From a virus: DNA of 32,164 nucleotides. The notes beneath the pieces are model-generated. The model saw nothing but the letters and a program-made list of their open reading frames with translations. It was not told the DNA's origin and searched no databases. Made by a program: the position numbers and the translations under genes. The stretch is taken from positions 1 to 32,164 of IMG/VR virus record IMGVR_UViG_3300034418_003171, one strand, 5' to 3'. Shown here piece after piece: positions 21,483 to 29,416 of this stretch; positions within the stretch are counted from its first letter, which is position 1; each line of letters begins with the position of its first letter.

Positions 21483-22065
21483 CTCAGCATTAAAAAACGG
21501 CACAAAGCAATTCGAGGGATACCCGCCCACACAAAGGTTTGAACATGAGGGCTGCATCGGTATGCGGCGTAACATAATAACCGAGGGGTATTTTGCAGAG
21601 TTAGAAACCTGTGATATTATTTATTGCGAGCCACCATTCCCTGCGGGAGTAAAGGTGTTTGATGAGCGAGCTAAAGAAAAGACATCATCTTATAACGATT
21701 TTGCCCACCAGTTTGCAGTGCTTTGGGAAAGACTTTCACACAAACCAAGATTGGCTATTACTAACAAGCGGTTAGAAAAAGCACTTCCAAAACCAGATGT
21801 GCAAGTAAAAGTCAGGCTGAATACCAATTGGGAAACACTTAGCTGTTGGGGCATAACACCACCTAGCGGAATGAGTAATCTAGGGGTGTGTGAATATCTG
21901 GGTAAGACATTCAATAGAATGGGGGATATTACATGCGGCTATGGTGTTCCTGTCTTGCACTTTAAGAAAGTAAAATCTGGCAATACATTTGTAGCATCAG
22001 ATTATGACGCTCACTGCATTACAGTTTTAAGGATGTTGATGAATGAAAATACACCTCAAAGATAA
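21469..22065 (+). CDS. DNA methyltransferase-like protein, permuted, with EPPF motif
   Basis: A 198-residue protein from the ATG at 21469 (MTIYNSALKNGTKQFEGYPP), preferred over an ATG three codons earlier because of AGGA spacing. It has CDIIYCEPPFPAG at residues 48-60, equivalent to catalytic motif IV (D/N/S-PP-Y/F) of amino-DNA methyltransferases but with E in the first position. Near the end MGDITCGYGV (151-160) resembles SAM motif I and ASDYDAHCI the acidic motif II. Motif IV before motif I is the permuted beta-class order. Short for a full enzyme, so it may be specialised or inactive. Overlaps both neighbours (14 and 23 bases). Confidence 0.6.
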   Translation: MTIYNSALKNGTKQFEGYPPTQRFEHEGCIGMRRNIITEGYFAELETCDIIYCEPPFPAGVKVFDERAKEKTSSYNDFAHQFAVLWERLSHKPRLAITNKRLEKALPKPDVQVKVRLNTNWETLSCWGITPPSGMSNLGVCEYLGKTFNRMGDITCGYGVPVLHFKKVKSGNTFVASDYDAHCITVLRMLMNENTPQR

Positions 22066-23200
22066 TGTTTGCGATGCAGCATTAGAGCGTATTCGTTACA
22101 TCTTTGACGAGTTTGAGAACGTAATAGTATCGTTTTCAGGCGGCAAGGATAGCACAGTAACCCTTGAGATGGCGTTAATCGTTGCGCGTGAAAGAAATCG
22201 CTTGCCGCTTAAAGTATTATTTTTAGATCAGGAAGCCGAATGGCAGTGCGTAATTGACTATGTGCAAGAAGTCATGGAGCGGGATGAGATTGAACCGATG
22301 TGGTTTCAAATGCCCATCCGTTTGACCAATAGTACATCGAATGAGCAACACTATCTGCATTGTTGGGAGGACGGTAGCGAATGGATGCGCGAAAAAGTCC
22401 CTTACGCTATTACAGAAAACGATTATGGCACAGATCGGTTCCACGAACTTTTCCCCGCAATATACAAAAAGCACTGGGATGGGCAAAGGCTTGCTGTTTT
22501 GGCAGGGATCAGGGCAGAAGAAAGCCCCGCTCGACTAGCGGGACTAACAACGGCGGCGACTTATAAGTGGGTTACATGGGGTAAACATCCAAACAAAAGC
22601 CGAGAGCATTACAATTTCTACCCCCTGTATGATTGGTCATATACTGATATTTGGAAATCCATCCATGACAATAATTGGTCATATTCCAAAGCGTATGATT
22701 ACTTTTATCAATATGGAGTAAGCCCAACCAAGATGCGCGTGTCAAATCTTCACCATGAAACAGCAGTTCATCAGTTGTTTTATTTACAGGAGATTGAGCG
22801 AGACACATGGAACAAGCTGACAAAGCGTCTAGGCGGTATTAATCAGGCACGGCATATGACGAAAGAGGATATGTTCCAAGCCAAGAAACTTCCATATATG
22901 TTCAAGGATTGGAAAGAATACAGAGATCATCTGTTGATAAATCTTGTTACTGATCATGATTACCAAGAGGCCATGCGTAAGAAGTTCGCGCAGATGGACA
23001 ATGTTTATGCTGCAATGAAAGATATATCCAAGCTGCATAAGGTGCATGTTGCTACAGTCTTAGCACAGGATATTGATTTCACTAAATGCAGTAATTTCGA
23101 GCAAGGGCCGTATGCTATAACTTATCGTCGTTGGAAGCGCGGCGACACGAAGTTTGTGCAGCGGTCAGAACATAGGGACTGGATACCAGTAAAGACATGA
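22043..23200 (+). CDS. IbrA-like PAPS-reductase-family protein (PP-loop)
   Basis: A 385-residue protein of the PP-loop/PAPS reductase superfamily. The nucleotide loop VSFSGGKDSTVTLEMAL is at residues 29-45, with LKVLFLDQEAEW after it, LAVLAGIRAEESPAR further on and a YPLYDWSYTDIW segment typical of this group. It matches the IbrA type (DUF3440), first described as an activator of Eib prophage genes in E. coli and always paired with a ParB-domain partner, as here. PP-loop enzymes adenylate or reduce sulfur substrates, and DndC of phosphorothioation systems is a relative. The role in this phage is open. AAGGA precedes the ATG; the stop overlaps the partner start by four bases. Confidence 0.82.
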   Translation: MKIHLKDNVCDAALERIRYIFDEFENVIVSFSGGKDSTVTLEMALIVARERNRLPLKVLFLDQEAEWQCVIDYVQEVMERDEIEPMWFQMPIRLTNSTSNEQHYLHCWEDGSEWMREKVPYAITENDYGTDRFHELFPAIYKKHWDGQRLAVLAGIRAEESPARLAGLTTAATYKWVTWGKHPNKSREHYNFYPLYDWSYTDIWKSIHDNNWSYSKAYDYFYQYGVSPTKMRVSNLHHETAVHQLFYLQEIERDTWNKLTKRLGGINQARHMTKEDMFQAKKLPYMFKDWKEYRDHLLINLVTDHDYQEAMRKKFAQMDNVYAAMKDISKLHKVHVATVLAQDIDFTKCSNFEQGPYAITYRRWKRGDTKFVQRSEHRDWIPVKT

Positions 23201-23859
23201 AGATCATTAGTCAACTAGAGCAAGCCTTACATGGGCTAAGTGAGAACGACAAAATAGAAATGATCGAAAAGATCAAAGATCACTTGCATAAGGAAAGCCC
23301 AATCCAACAGCCCGTTGATCGGGTCTATTGGGTTGATGTTGATAAAGTAGAGGCTAACGATTACAACCCCAACAGTGTAGCGGGTAAAGAAATGCGTTTG
23401 CTTTACACCTCAATCAAGCATGACGGATACACGCAGCCCGTAGTAACCATCTATGACGAAGAAAAAGGCAAGTATGTCATCGTAGATGGGTTTCACCGCT
23501 ATTTTATCTGTAAGAGCAATCAGGACATCAGAGATCGTAACAAGGGCAGACTGCCCATCGTTGTCATTGAGAAAGACATCAATGATCGTATGGCCTCAAC
23601 AGTCCGTCACAATCGGGCCAGAGGCGCACACTCAGTCGATGGCATGGCGAACATGGTATTCTCTATGTTAGAGGAAGGTTGGGGCGATGCGGAAATCTGT
23701 AACCAGTTGGGTATGGAGCCAGAAGAATTATTGCGGCTAAAGCATATTACTGGCTTCTCAAAGCTATTTGTAGATGCCGAATACAAAAAGGCATGGGTAA
23801 CTAAACAGCAAATCTTGATTAAAAAGAAGTGGCAAGATGAGCATGGGGTTGACCAATAG
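23197..23859 (+). CDS. IbrB-like ParB-domain protein
   Basis: A 220-residue partner of the IbrA-like protein. After a helical start (MKIISQLEQALHGLSENDKI) the ParB/Srx domain shows VYWVDVDKVEANDYNPNSVA, SIKHDGYTQPVVTIYDEEKG, then KYVIVDGFHRYFICK (GxxR-type box as DGFHR) and STVRHNRARGAHSVDG. The last third is an HTH-like helical region (EEGWGDAEICNQLGMEPEEL). IbrA and IbrB are needed together in E. coli. The four-base overlap here supports equal production. Second ParB-type protein of this cassette. Confidence 0.85.
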   Translation: MKIISQLEQALHGLSENDKIEMIEKIKDHLHKESPIQQPVDRVYWVDVDKVEANDYNPNSVAGKEMRLLYTSIKHDGYTQPVVTIYDEEKGKYVIVDGFHRYFICKSNQDIRDRNKGRLPIVVIEKDINDRMASTVRHNRARGAHSVDGMANMVFSMLEEGWGDAEICNQLGMEPEELLRLKHITGFSKLFVDAEYKKAWVTKQQILIKKKWQDEHGVDQ

Positions 23860-23903
23860 CTTACCGCTGGTAAAAAGTGAAAATAAGTGATAATGTTGGT
23901 GAC

Positions 23904-24524
23904 ATGAGTAACAAAATAGAAGAGGCGCTACGCCGAAAGATCAAAGAAGAGTTTGTTCATGGCTACATCGATGAAAACGGTGTGCGCCAATACCCCTCTA
24001 TTATAGCTCTATCCAAGCGACACGATGTTGCTAATGTTTCCCTGCACAGATGGTCAAAAAAAGAAGATTGGCAGGGGGAAAAGAACAAAGTGCAGACCGA
24101 ATATGAATTAGCGGTGCAAAGAGAGCGTCAACAATTAATGGTGCAAAATGGCACCTTATTAGACGATAGGTCAATCAATCTTGCTTTTGGGATGATGAGC
24201 GATGTAGCAAGGCGCTTAACCGAAGATCAAGAAAACAGAAAAACATTGAACGAAATTCTTAATATCCCAAGTGCTCAAGAAAGAGATGAGCAACTAAGAA
24301 AGTTCAACACTAAACATAAAATTCTGACAGCGCATGATTTAAACTCAATTGCGGGGGTTGTGGCTACTGCTCAAAAGATCGGCAAATTAGCACTTGGTCA
24401 GGCTCAAGAGATTAGCAAGGTTTCCGCTCATGTTACAGCACCAGATAGTTTACGACAGGTTATCGCAGACTTGGACGAACTTGCCGCAGCGAAGTCATCA
24501 ACAGCAAAGCACACTATACAGTGA
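23904..24524 (+). CDS. terS: Terminase small subunit (putative)
   Basis: A 206-residue protein from the ATG at 23904 (MSNKIEEALRRKIKEEFVHG); an in-frame GTG at 23877 is possible. Residues about 30-55 (SIIALSKRHDVANVSLHRWS) form a helix-turn-helix for DNA recognition; the remainder is helical (RERQQLMVQNGTLLDDRSIN, EDQENRKTLNEILNI) for oligomer formation. Lying directly before the large subunit with a large overlap identifies it as the packaging-site recognition subunit. Sequence similarity to known families is not obvious to me, so the call rests on position and HTH. Confidence 0.72.
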   Translation: MSNKIEEALRRKIKEEFVHGYIDENGVRQYPSIIALSKRHDVANVSLHRWSKKEDWQGEKNKVQTEYELAVQRERQQLMVQNGTLLDDRSINLAFGMMSDVARRLTEDQENRKTLNEILNIPSAQERDEQLRKFNTKHKILTAHDLNSIAGVVATAQKIGKLALGQAQEISKVSAHVTAPDSLRQVIADLDELAAAKSSTAKHTIQ

Positions 24525-25725
24525 TTGGCTGAAAATGGCTCGACCAGAGCAAATTACCCCTGTTGGGGATTGGAATGTCTGGTTAATCTTAGCGGGGCGT
24601 GGTTGGGGCAAGACAATGACGGGGGCATTTGATACGATGATCTATGCCCTTAACAATCCAGAAAGCCGTGTAGCTGTAGTCGTTCCTACATTTGGCGATC
24701 TTCGCCGTGTAGCTTTTGGTGGTGTTTCTGGTATACTCAAGTGGTTACCAGATGAGTGCTTGCTAAAAGGCAGAGGTCAAGGATACTCCTCATCAGCGCA
24801 AGAAATAAGGCTTTACAATGGCTCATTGATACAAGGCTTTGCGGCTACAGAGCCAGAACGACTTAGGGGGCCACAGTTTCATAGGGCTTGGTGCGACGAG
24901 GTTGCAGCTTGGTTTTATCCAGAAGCTTTTGACCAACTAATGTTTGGCTTGCGTCTAGGCGAAAATCCGCAATGCGTTATTACAACAACACCAAAGCCGA
25001 ATGAGCTTACCCGTTCATTGATCAAGAGAACTGGTACTGTTGTGACTAGGGGTAGCACGTTTGACAATGCTGCAAATCTTGCTCCCGCCGCATTGCAGCA
25101 ATTGAAAGAAAAATATGACGGGACAAGGCTTGGCAGACAAGAGCTTTACGCAGAGGTGCTTGATGATATAGAAGGCGCACTCTGGTCTTGGTCTATGATT
25201 GAGGGAAGTAGACTTTCAGATCAAAATTTACCAGAGCTTCAAAGAATTGTGGTAGCTTTGGACCCCGCTGTTACAAGCGGTGACGATAGCGATGAAACAG
25301 GGATAATTGTTGCAGCAAGGGGTGAAAATGATGAGTTTTATGTGTTAGAAGATGCTACAATGAAGGCAAGTCCCGATGGGTGGGCGCGAAAAGCGGTAGA
25401 GCTTTACCACAAATATAACGCGGATCGAATTATCGCAGAAGTAAACAACGGTGGAGATTTGGTCGAAAGAGTGGTAAGAACTATAGAGAGAGTTCCTTAC
25501 TCAGCAGTTCGCGCTAGTCGTGGTAAGCTAGTAAGGGCTGAACCGATTGCGGCGCTTTATGAGCAAAGGAAAGTTCATCATGTCAAAGAATTTAAAGAGT
25601 TGGAGGACCAATTGATTTCATATACTCCAACATCCAAATCGTCACCTGACAGATTGGACGCCCTTGTATGGGCTTTGACAGAGTTATCGCAGCGTAGTGG
25701 CAAGCCATCGTGGAGAATAAGTTAA
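24430..25725 (+). CDS. terL: Terminase large subunit
   Basis: DNA-packaging motor and nuclease. N-terminal ATPase: WLILAGRGWGKTMTGAF (Walker A, around residues 52-68), VAVVVPTFGDLRR, then HRAWCDEVAAW (Walker B) and the CVITTTPKPNE coupling motif. C-terminal RNase-H-like nuclease: VALDPAVTSGDDSDETGI, IIAEVNNGGDLVE, and the end DRLDALVWAL. The true start is uncertain: the segment LYSDWLKMARPEQ expected before Walker A overlaps the small subunit, so I use the ATG at 24430 (95-base overlap); TTG at 24481 or ATG at 24535 are alternatives. Stop and portal ATG overlap (TAATG). Confidence 0.93.
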   Translation: MLQHQIVYDRLSQTWTNLPQRSHQQQSTLYSDWLKMARPEQITPVGDWNVWLILAGRGWGKTMTGAFDTMIYALNNPESRVAVVVPTFGDLRRVAFGGVSGILKWLPDECLLKGRGQGYSSSAQEIRLYNGSLIQGFAATEPERLRGPQFHRAWCDEVAAWFYPEAFDQLMFGLRLGENPQCVITTTPKPNELTRSLIKRTGTVVTRGSTFDNAANLAPAALQQLKEKYDGTRLGRQELYAEVLDDIEGALWSWSMIEGSRLSDQNLPELQRIVVALDPAVTSGDDSDETGIIVAARGENDEFYVLEDATMKASPDGWARKAVELYHKYNADRIIAEVNNGGDLVERVVRTIERVPYSAVRASRGKLVRAEPIAALYEQRKVHHVKEFKELEDQLISYTPTSKSSPDRLDALVWALTELSQRSGKPSWRIS

Positions 25726-27890
25726 TGGGTATTTTCGACAATCTGCGCAGCGCAGTATTTGGGCAAAGATTTGAGATCAAGGAAGCACCAAAGGTCTATG
25801 TTCAAGGCGCGATGATGAATTATACAAGGCGCGATAACTTCAAGGCTTATGCCAAAGAGGGGTATCAAGAGAACGCTATTGTGTACCGCTGTGTTAATGA
25901 GATAGCAAACGGGGCTGCATCTATTCCGTTCAAGGTCTATCAGGGGGATGTAGAACTTGAAAGCCACCCTCTTATAAGCCTGTTAGAAAGACCAAACCCG
26001 ATGCAAGCAAGCGTCGAATACTTTCAAGCATTGTATTCATTTCTTTTGCTATCTGGTAATAGTTACGCTCTGTCCTCTGGTGTTAACCAGATACCTACAG
26101 AGCTTTACCTTCTTCGACCAGATAGGGTTGAAATTGAGCCAAGCGACACATCAATCCCAAAAAGTTACAAGTATAAGCTTAACAGCCAAGTGGTAGCGCG
26201 ATATGAAGCTGATCCCGTAACAGGACAGTCTGAGGTTAAGCACTTTAAGCTTTGGAACCCCTTAGATGATTATTTGGGTCTATCACCCTTAATGGCGGCG
26301 GCTGTTGATCTTGATCAGCATAACATGATTGCAAAGCACAATATTGGGTTGCTTAATAACGGGGCGCGGCCTTCGGGTGCAATTGTGTTTAAGCCACAAG
26401 ATGATCTTGGCAATGCCATGACATTGACTGAAACGCAAAGACAGCAAGTAATGCGTGACTTAGAGGCTAGATTTACGGGTGAAAAGAACGCTGGTCGCCC
26501 TATGCTTTTAGAAGGCGACTTTGATTGGAAAGAGATGGCTATGTCACCGCGTGATATGGACTTCTTGCAAAACAAGCATATGGCTGCAAAGGACATTGCG
26601 CTTTGTTTCGGGGTTCCCTCTCAGCTTATCGGGATACCTGACAGCCAAACCTATGCGAATGTTCAAGAGGCGCGTCTTGCGCTATATGAGGAAACCATCA
26701 TTCCTCTAGCGCGTAGAGTTGAGAGCGACCTTAACGAATGGTTGGCGCCTAGTTTTGGTGACGATATTTCAATAGAATATGATATTGATGCTATACCAGC
26801 GATGACGGAGCGCCGCCGCCGTATATATGAAAATGTTACAAATGCGGTTGCACAAGGCATAATAAGCCGTAATGAAGCGAGAGAGAGACTAGGATTAGAG
26901 CCTATCAATGGTGGTGATGAGGTTTACATCGCGGCTAATCTCTTTCCCCTTGGTGGCCCAGACATAGCGCCAAGCGAGGGTCAAACACCAGAAGAAGCAG
27001 GTAAGCAAGCTTACGGAGAGCAAAAGCTTGACTTTTATCCAGATGGTGAAGAGGTTCCCGACAACTTACCAGATGCTTATCGTATGGGGGATGGTGAAGA
27101 GCGGTGCGGCAACTGCATGCACTATGATCAGCAATATTGTGATTTATTTGATGCAGAGGTCAGGGCGCAGTATGTTTGCGGCAAATGGGAGCCACAAGAC
27201 GACGAAGAGAAAGCAGAAAGTGATGTTGACACAGTGCCAACAACGGCAATGGCACGAAACGCAGAGCGTGGACTTGAGCTTCGCAAAGAGTATGGTCGTG
27301 GCGGCACTATCATCGGTGTTACAAGGGCAAATCAGCTAAAGAGCCGCGAGCGTCTTAGCCCAAGCGTTGTGCGAAGAATGCACAGTTATTTTTCAAGGCA
27401 CGAAGTAGATAAGAGGGCGCAAGGATTTCGGCGCGGGGAAGATGGTTGGCCTACAGCTGGATTGGTAGCATGGTTGCTTTGGGGCGGCGATGAGGGTCAA
27501 ACTTGGGCGGCAAGCAAGGTTAAGCAGCTTGATCGTGAACGCGATAAGATGTGCGAAGCAGTTGATGAGACAAAAGCGCCTACCAAGATTTCGGATGCAA
27601 TCAAGAAATCGCTTGCTTCTAAGGTAAAGGAACACAATGACGAATATGGGGATCAAAAGGGTAAACGGGTAACGCAAGGGATGCTTGAGGCCGTATTCCG
27701 TAGAGGCGTTGGCGCTTATCACACCAATCCGCAATCAGTAAGACCTACTGTTCAAGGTCCAGATCAATGGGGTTTAGGACGTGTAAATGTTTTCTTGAGG
27801 GCGGTTAGAACGAATAGGTTCCCAAGTGGTAAATTTGACACCGATCTTTTACCAGAGGATCATCCCTTAAAAACAGGAAAAGATAAATGA
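25725..27890 (+). CDS. HK97-family portal protein with long C-terminal extension
   Basis: A 721-residue portal. Residues about 1-410 are a normal HK97-type portal: VYRCVNEIANGAASIPFKVY, LISLLERPNPMQASVEYF, HFKLWNPLDDYLGLSPL, LCFGVPSQLIGIPDSQTYAN, and the clip/crown region ending LGLEPINGGDEVYIAANL. It then continues for some 300 residues: an acidic linker, a four-cysteine motif (C461, C464, C474, C488; CGNCMHYD and YVCGKWEP), a basic domain near 509-600 (GLELRKEYGRGGTIIGVTRA and AWLLWGGDEGQ) and a last domain near 620-718 (VKEHNDEYGDQKGKRVTQG, AYHTNPQSVRP, DTDLLPEDHPL). The last two resemble small phage domains of the DUF5872/DUF5824 kind. Forms the dodecameric packaging and ejection channel. 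Confidence 0.88.
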   Translation: MGIFDNLRSAVFGQRFEIKEAPKVYVQGAMMNYTRRDNFKAYAKEGYQENAIVYRCVNEIANGAASIPFKVYQGDVELESHPLISLLERPNPMQASVEYFQALYSFLLLSGNSYALSSGVNQIPTELYLLRPDRVEIEPSDTSIPKSYKYKLNSQVVARYEADPVTGQSEVKHFKLWNPLDDYLGLSPLMAAAVDLDQHNMIAKHNIGLLNNGARPSGAIVFKPQDDLGNAMTLTETQRQQVMRDLEARFTGEKNAGRPMLLEGDFDWKEMAMSPRDMDFLQNKHMAAKDIALCFGVPSQLIGIPDSQTYANVQEARLALYEETIIPLARRVESDLNEWLAPSFGDDISIEYDIDAIPAMTERRRRIYENVTNAVAQGIISRNEARERLGLEPINGGDEVYIAANLFPLGGPDIAPSEGQTPEEAGKQAYGEQKLDFYPDGEEVPDNLPDAYRMGDGEERCGNCMHYDQQYCDLFDAEVRAQYVCGKWEPQDDEEKAESDVDTVPTTAMARNAERGLELRKEYGRGGTIIGVTRANQLKSRERLSPSVVRRMHSYFSRHEVDKRAQGFRRGEDGWPTAGLVAWLLWGGDEGQTWAASKVKQLDRERDKMCEAVDETKAPTKISDAIKKSLASKVKEHNDEYGDQKGKRVTQGMLEAVFRRGVGAYHTNPQSVRPTVQGPDQWGLGRVNVFLRAVRTNRFPSGKFDTDLLPEDHPLKTGKDK

Positions 27891-28594
27891 ATATCGGATC
27901 AGTGCAAGCGGCTAAAGGTTCTTATGGACCAGCCATATATAAGTTCGGTTTTAATGCAGCGATTACAACCGATGAGGAAACAGTATGGGACGCTGGGGGT
28001 GTTTATAATTATCCATCAAGCGCGGGGGTGGCAACGGTTGTAAGCTCATCAACGGCAGATGATCTTGTTGGCACTGGCGCACAGAAGGTAAAGATTGAGG
28101 GTCTTGATGCTAACTATAATGCTCAAATCGTCGAAGTCGAAATGGATGGGACGACTAATGTTTCAACAACCGAAACATTTATAAGGGTATATCGTGTTTA
28201 TGTAAGCCAAGCTGGTAGCGGCAAGGTTAATGCTGGAAACATTACGATCTCTATCGGTGGTTCGGTAAGGGCGCAGATTAGTGCCAATCAGGGGCAAACG
28301 CTAATGGCTGTATATACCGTTCCAGCGGGATTTACAGGGTATGTTACGCAATGGTCATTTAGTTCTGGTGCTTCAGCATCTAACAAGTATTTAGATGGGC
28401 GGCTAATAATTCAAAGGTTCGCGGGGATCATTCAAACAAAGGCGCGTTCAACAATTCAAAACACCTCTTTCGTTCAAGACTTGCAGGTCGCTACGGTAGC
28501 TAATGAAAAGGACGATATAGAAATTCGGGCTGTTACTTCATCAGGCACAGATGCGGTTTCTGGTACATTCTCTGTTTTATTGAAGAGAAATTAA
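27887..28594 (+). CDS. Beta-rich virion structural protein
   Basis: A 235-residue protein: MNIGSVQAAKGSYGPAIYKF, then ETVWDAGGVYNYPSSAGVAT, VVSSSTADDLVGTGAQKVKI, EGLDANYNAQIVEVEMDGTT, and QTLMAVYTVPAGFTGYVTQW. This pattern (KFG-N...VWD-GG-Y, SSS-D-GTGA, GLD-NY, NQTLMA-YTVPAG) is one I know from marine phage head fibre or decoration-type proteins. It overlaps the portal stop by four bases and is therefore in the head transcript. Exact position in the virion is not shown by sequence. Confidence 0.7.
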   Translation: MNIGSVQAAKGSYGPAIYKFGFNAAITTDEETVWDAGGVYNYPSSAGVATVVSSSTADDLVGTGAQKVKIEGLDANYNAQIVEVEMDGTTNVSTTETFIRVYRVYVSQAGSGKVNAGNITISIGGSVRAQISANQGQTLMAVYTVPAGFTGYVTQWSFSSGASASNKYLDGRLIIQRFAGIIQTKARSTIQNTSFVQDLQVATVANEKDDIEIRAVTSSGTDAVSGTFSVLLKRN

Positions 28595-28926
28595 TGAAAC
28601 TTACAAAAACTGATGCCGTTGATCTTTTCCAAGAGATAGGCCGAATATTTGAACGTGATTGGAATGAGCTATCAGGCATGGAGCTTTCAAAGTGGGATCA
28701 AGATTTGCTTATGGGGGTCGCCTGTTACAGTGCTTTATTCCTGAGAGGCGAATATAAAACGCTAGACTTGGCACAAGAGAAAGTTCTTCAACATATACGA
28801 GATCAGGCGACAAAGAACCCAAATTACAACAAGGTAAGAAAGCGCACCACCTTGGGCATCTACAAGCTATTCCGCGAACTAGAAAAGCAAATGGATGCGA
28901 CGATACCGAAAGATAAGGATTTGTGA
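28594..28926 (+). CDS. Unknown helical protein
   Basis: A 110-residue helical protein, MKLTKTDAVDLFQEIGRIFE, with LMGVACYSALFLRGEYKTLD and a basic end KRTTLGIYKLFRELEKQ. No family recognised. It overlaps the neighbours by one base each and may be an assembly factor or a non-structural gene carried on the late transcript. Confidence 0.5.
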   Translation: MKLTKTDAVDLFQEIGRIFERDWNELSGMELSKWDQDLLMGVACYSALFLRGEYKTLDLAQEKVLQHIRDQATKNPNYNKVRKRTTLGIYKLFRELEKQMDATIPKDKDL

Positions 28927-29195
28927 TGAGCCAGTACAGTGGAAGAGATTGGCCTTTTCCTTGGGAAACCCAAAAGCATTTTGTTCCAAAGGTAGACATC
29001 GCATCAAGGCTTGAGAGGGCGGCTTTGTTTTTGGGTGGCAGGGAAAATAAGCACTCTGAACTTTATACTTCGGCTGCGGACGAAATATATCGTTTACGTT
29101 TGCTATGTAATCAGAACAAGATTGATTATGGGGAAGTTCTGCCAAGGTGGGATGAATGGAATAACAGGCTTGAAAAGAAAAATCTTTTAGGATAG
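28926..29195 (+). CDS. Unknown small protein before terminator
   Basis: An 89-residue protein, MSQYSGRDWPFPWETQKHFV, with an alpha-helical middle (ASRLERAALFLGGRENKHSE, SAADEIYRLRLLC) and a charged end. ATG at 28926 overlaps the preceding stop by one base. It is the last gene before the strong terminator at 29.24-29.28 kb. Confidence 0.5.
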   Translation: MSQYSGRDWPFPWETQKHFVPKVDIASRLERAALFLGGRENKHSELYTSAADEIYRLRLLCNQNKIDYGEVLPRWDEWNNRLEKKNLLG

Positions 29196-29237
29196 TGTTT
29201 TCTTATCGTACATGTCTGAAGTTACTATATTGGTCGG

Positions 29238-29275
29238 AAAAGGGGGTAAGTGCTTGCGTACTCGCCCCCCTTTTT
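29238..29275. terminator. Bidirectional rho-independent terminator
   Basis: Stem AAAAGGGGG (29238-29246) pairs with CCCCC(C)TTTT (29265-29275), and the + strand continues TTTTTCTT. The same hairpin on the - strand ends CCCCCTTTT. It stops the rightward terminase-portal transcript and, in the other sense, the leftward GIY-YIG cassette. Confidence 0.85.
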
Positions 29276-29336
29276 CTTAATTGAATTGGTTTTGATCAAG
29301 AGAAATTAGCGCATAGCGTTTAATGTTATTTTATGG

Positions 29337-29416
29337 TATATTTAAGTTGCGATGTAGTTGAGTGCATCGTTCCTCCCTGTTAGACTGGGCCACGATTAAA
29401 CCCGTGGCCCATTTTT
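29337..29416 (+). ncRNA. Candidate phage small antisense RNA
   Basis: Isolated between two terminators. An extended -10 box TGG-TATATT at 29334-29342 (no good -35) would start an RNA near 29349. It has a 5' hairpin CGATG/CATCG (29350-29354 and 29365-29369), a single-stranded stretch GTTCCTCCCTGTTAGAC, and a perfect 9-bp terminator hairpin TGGGCCACG/CGTGGCCCA (29386-29411) followed by TTTTT (29412-29416). Positions 29365-29376 (CATCGTTCCTCC) are complementary, with a two-base bulge in the target, to GGAGGTAAACGATG, the ribosome-binding site and start codon of the leftward genes at 29852 and 30493. No protein frame fits. Predicted, not proven. Confidence 0.5.

Noticed and set aside
27028-27339. 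Rightward 103-codon frame inside the portal extension
   Set aside because: Lies in another frame of the portal gene, with no start signal; the portal frame shows recognisable domains across the same stretch.
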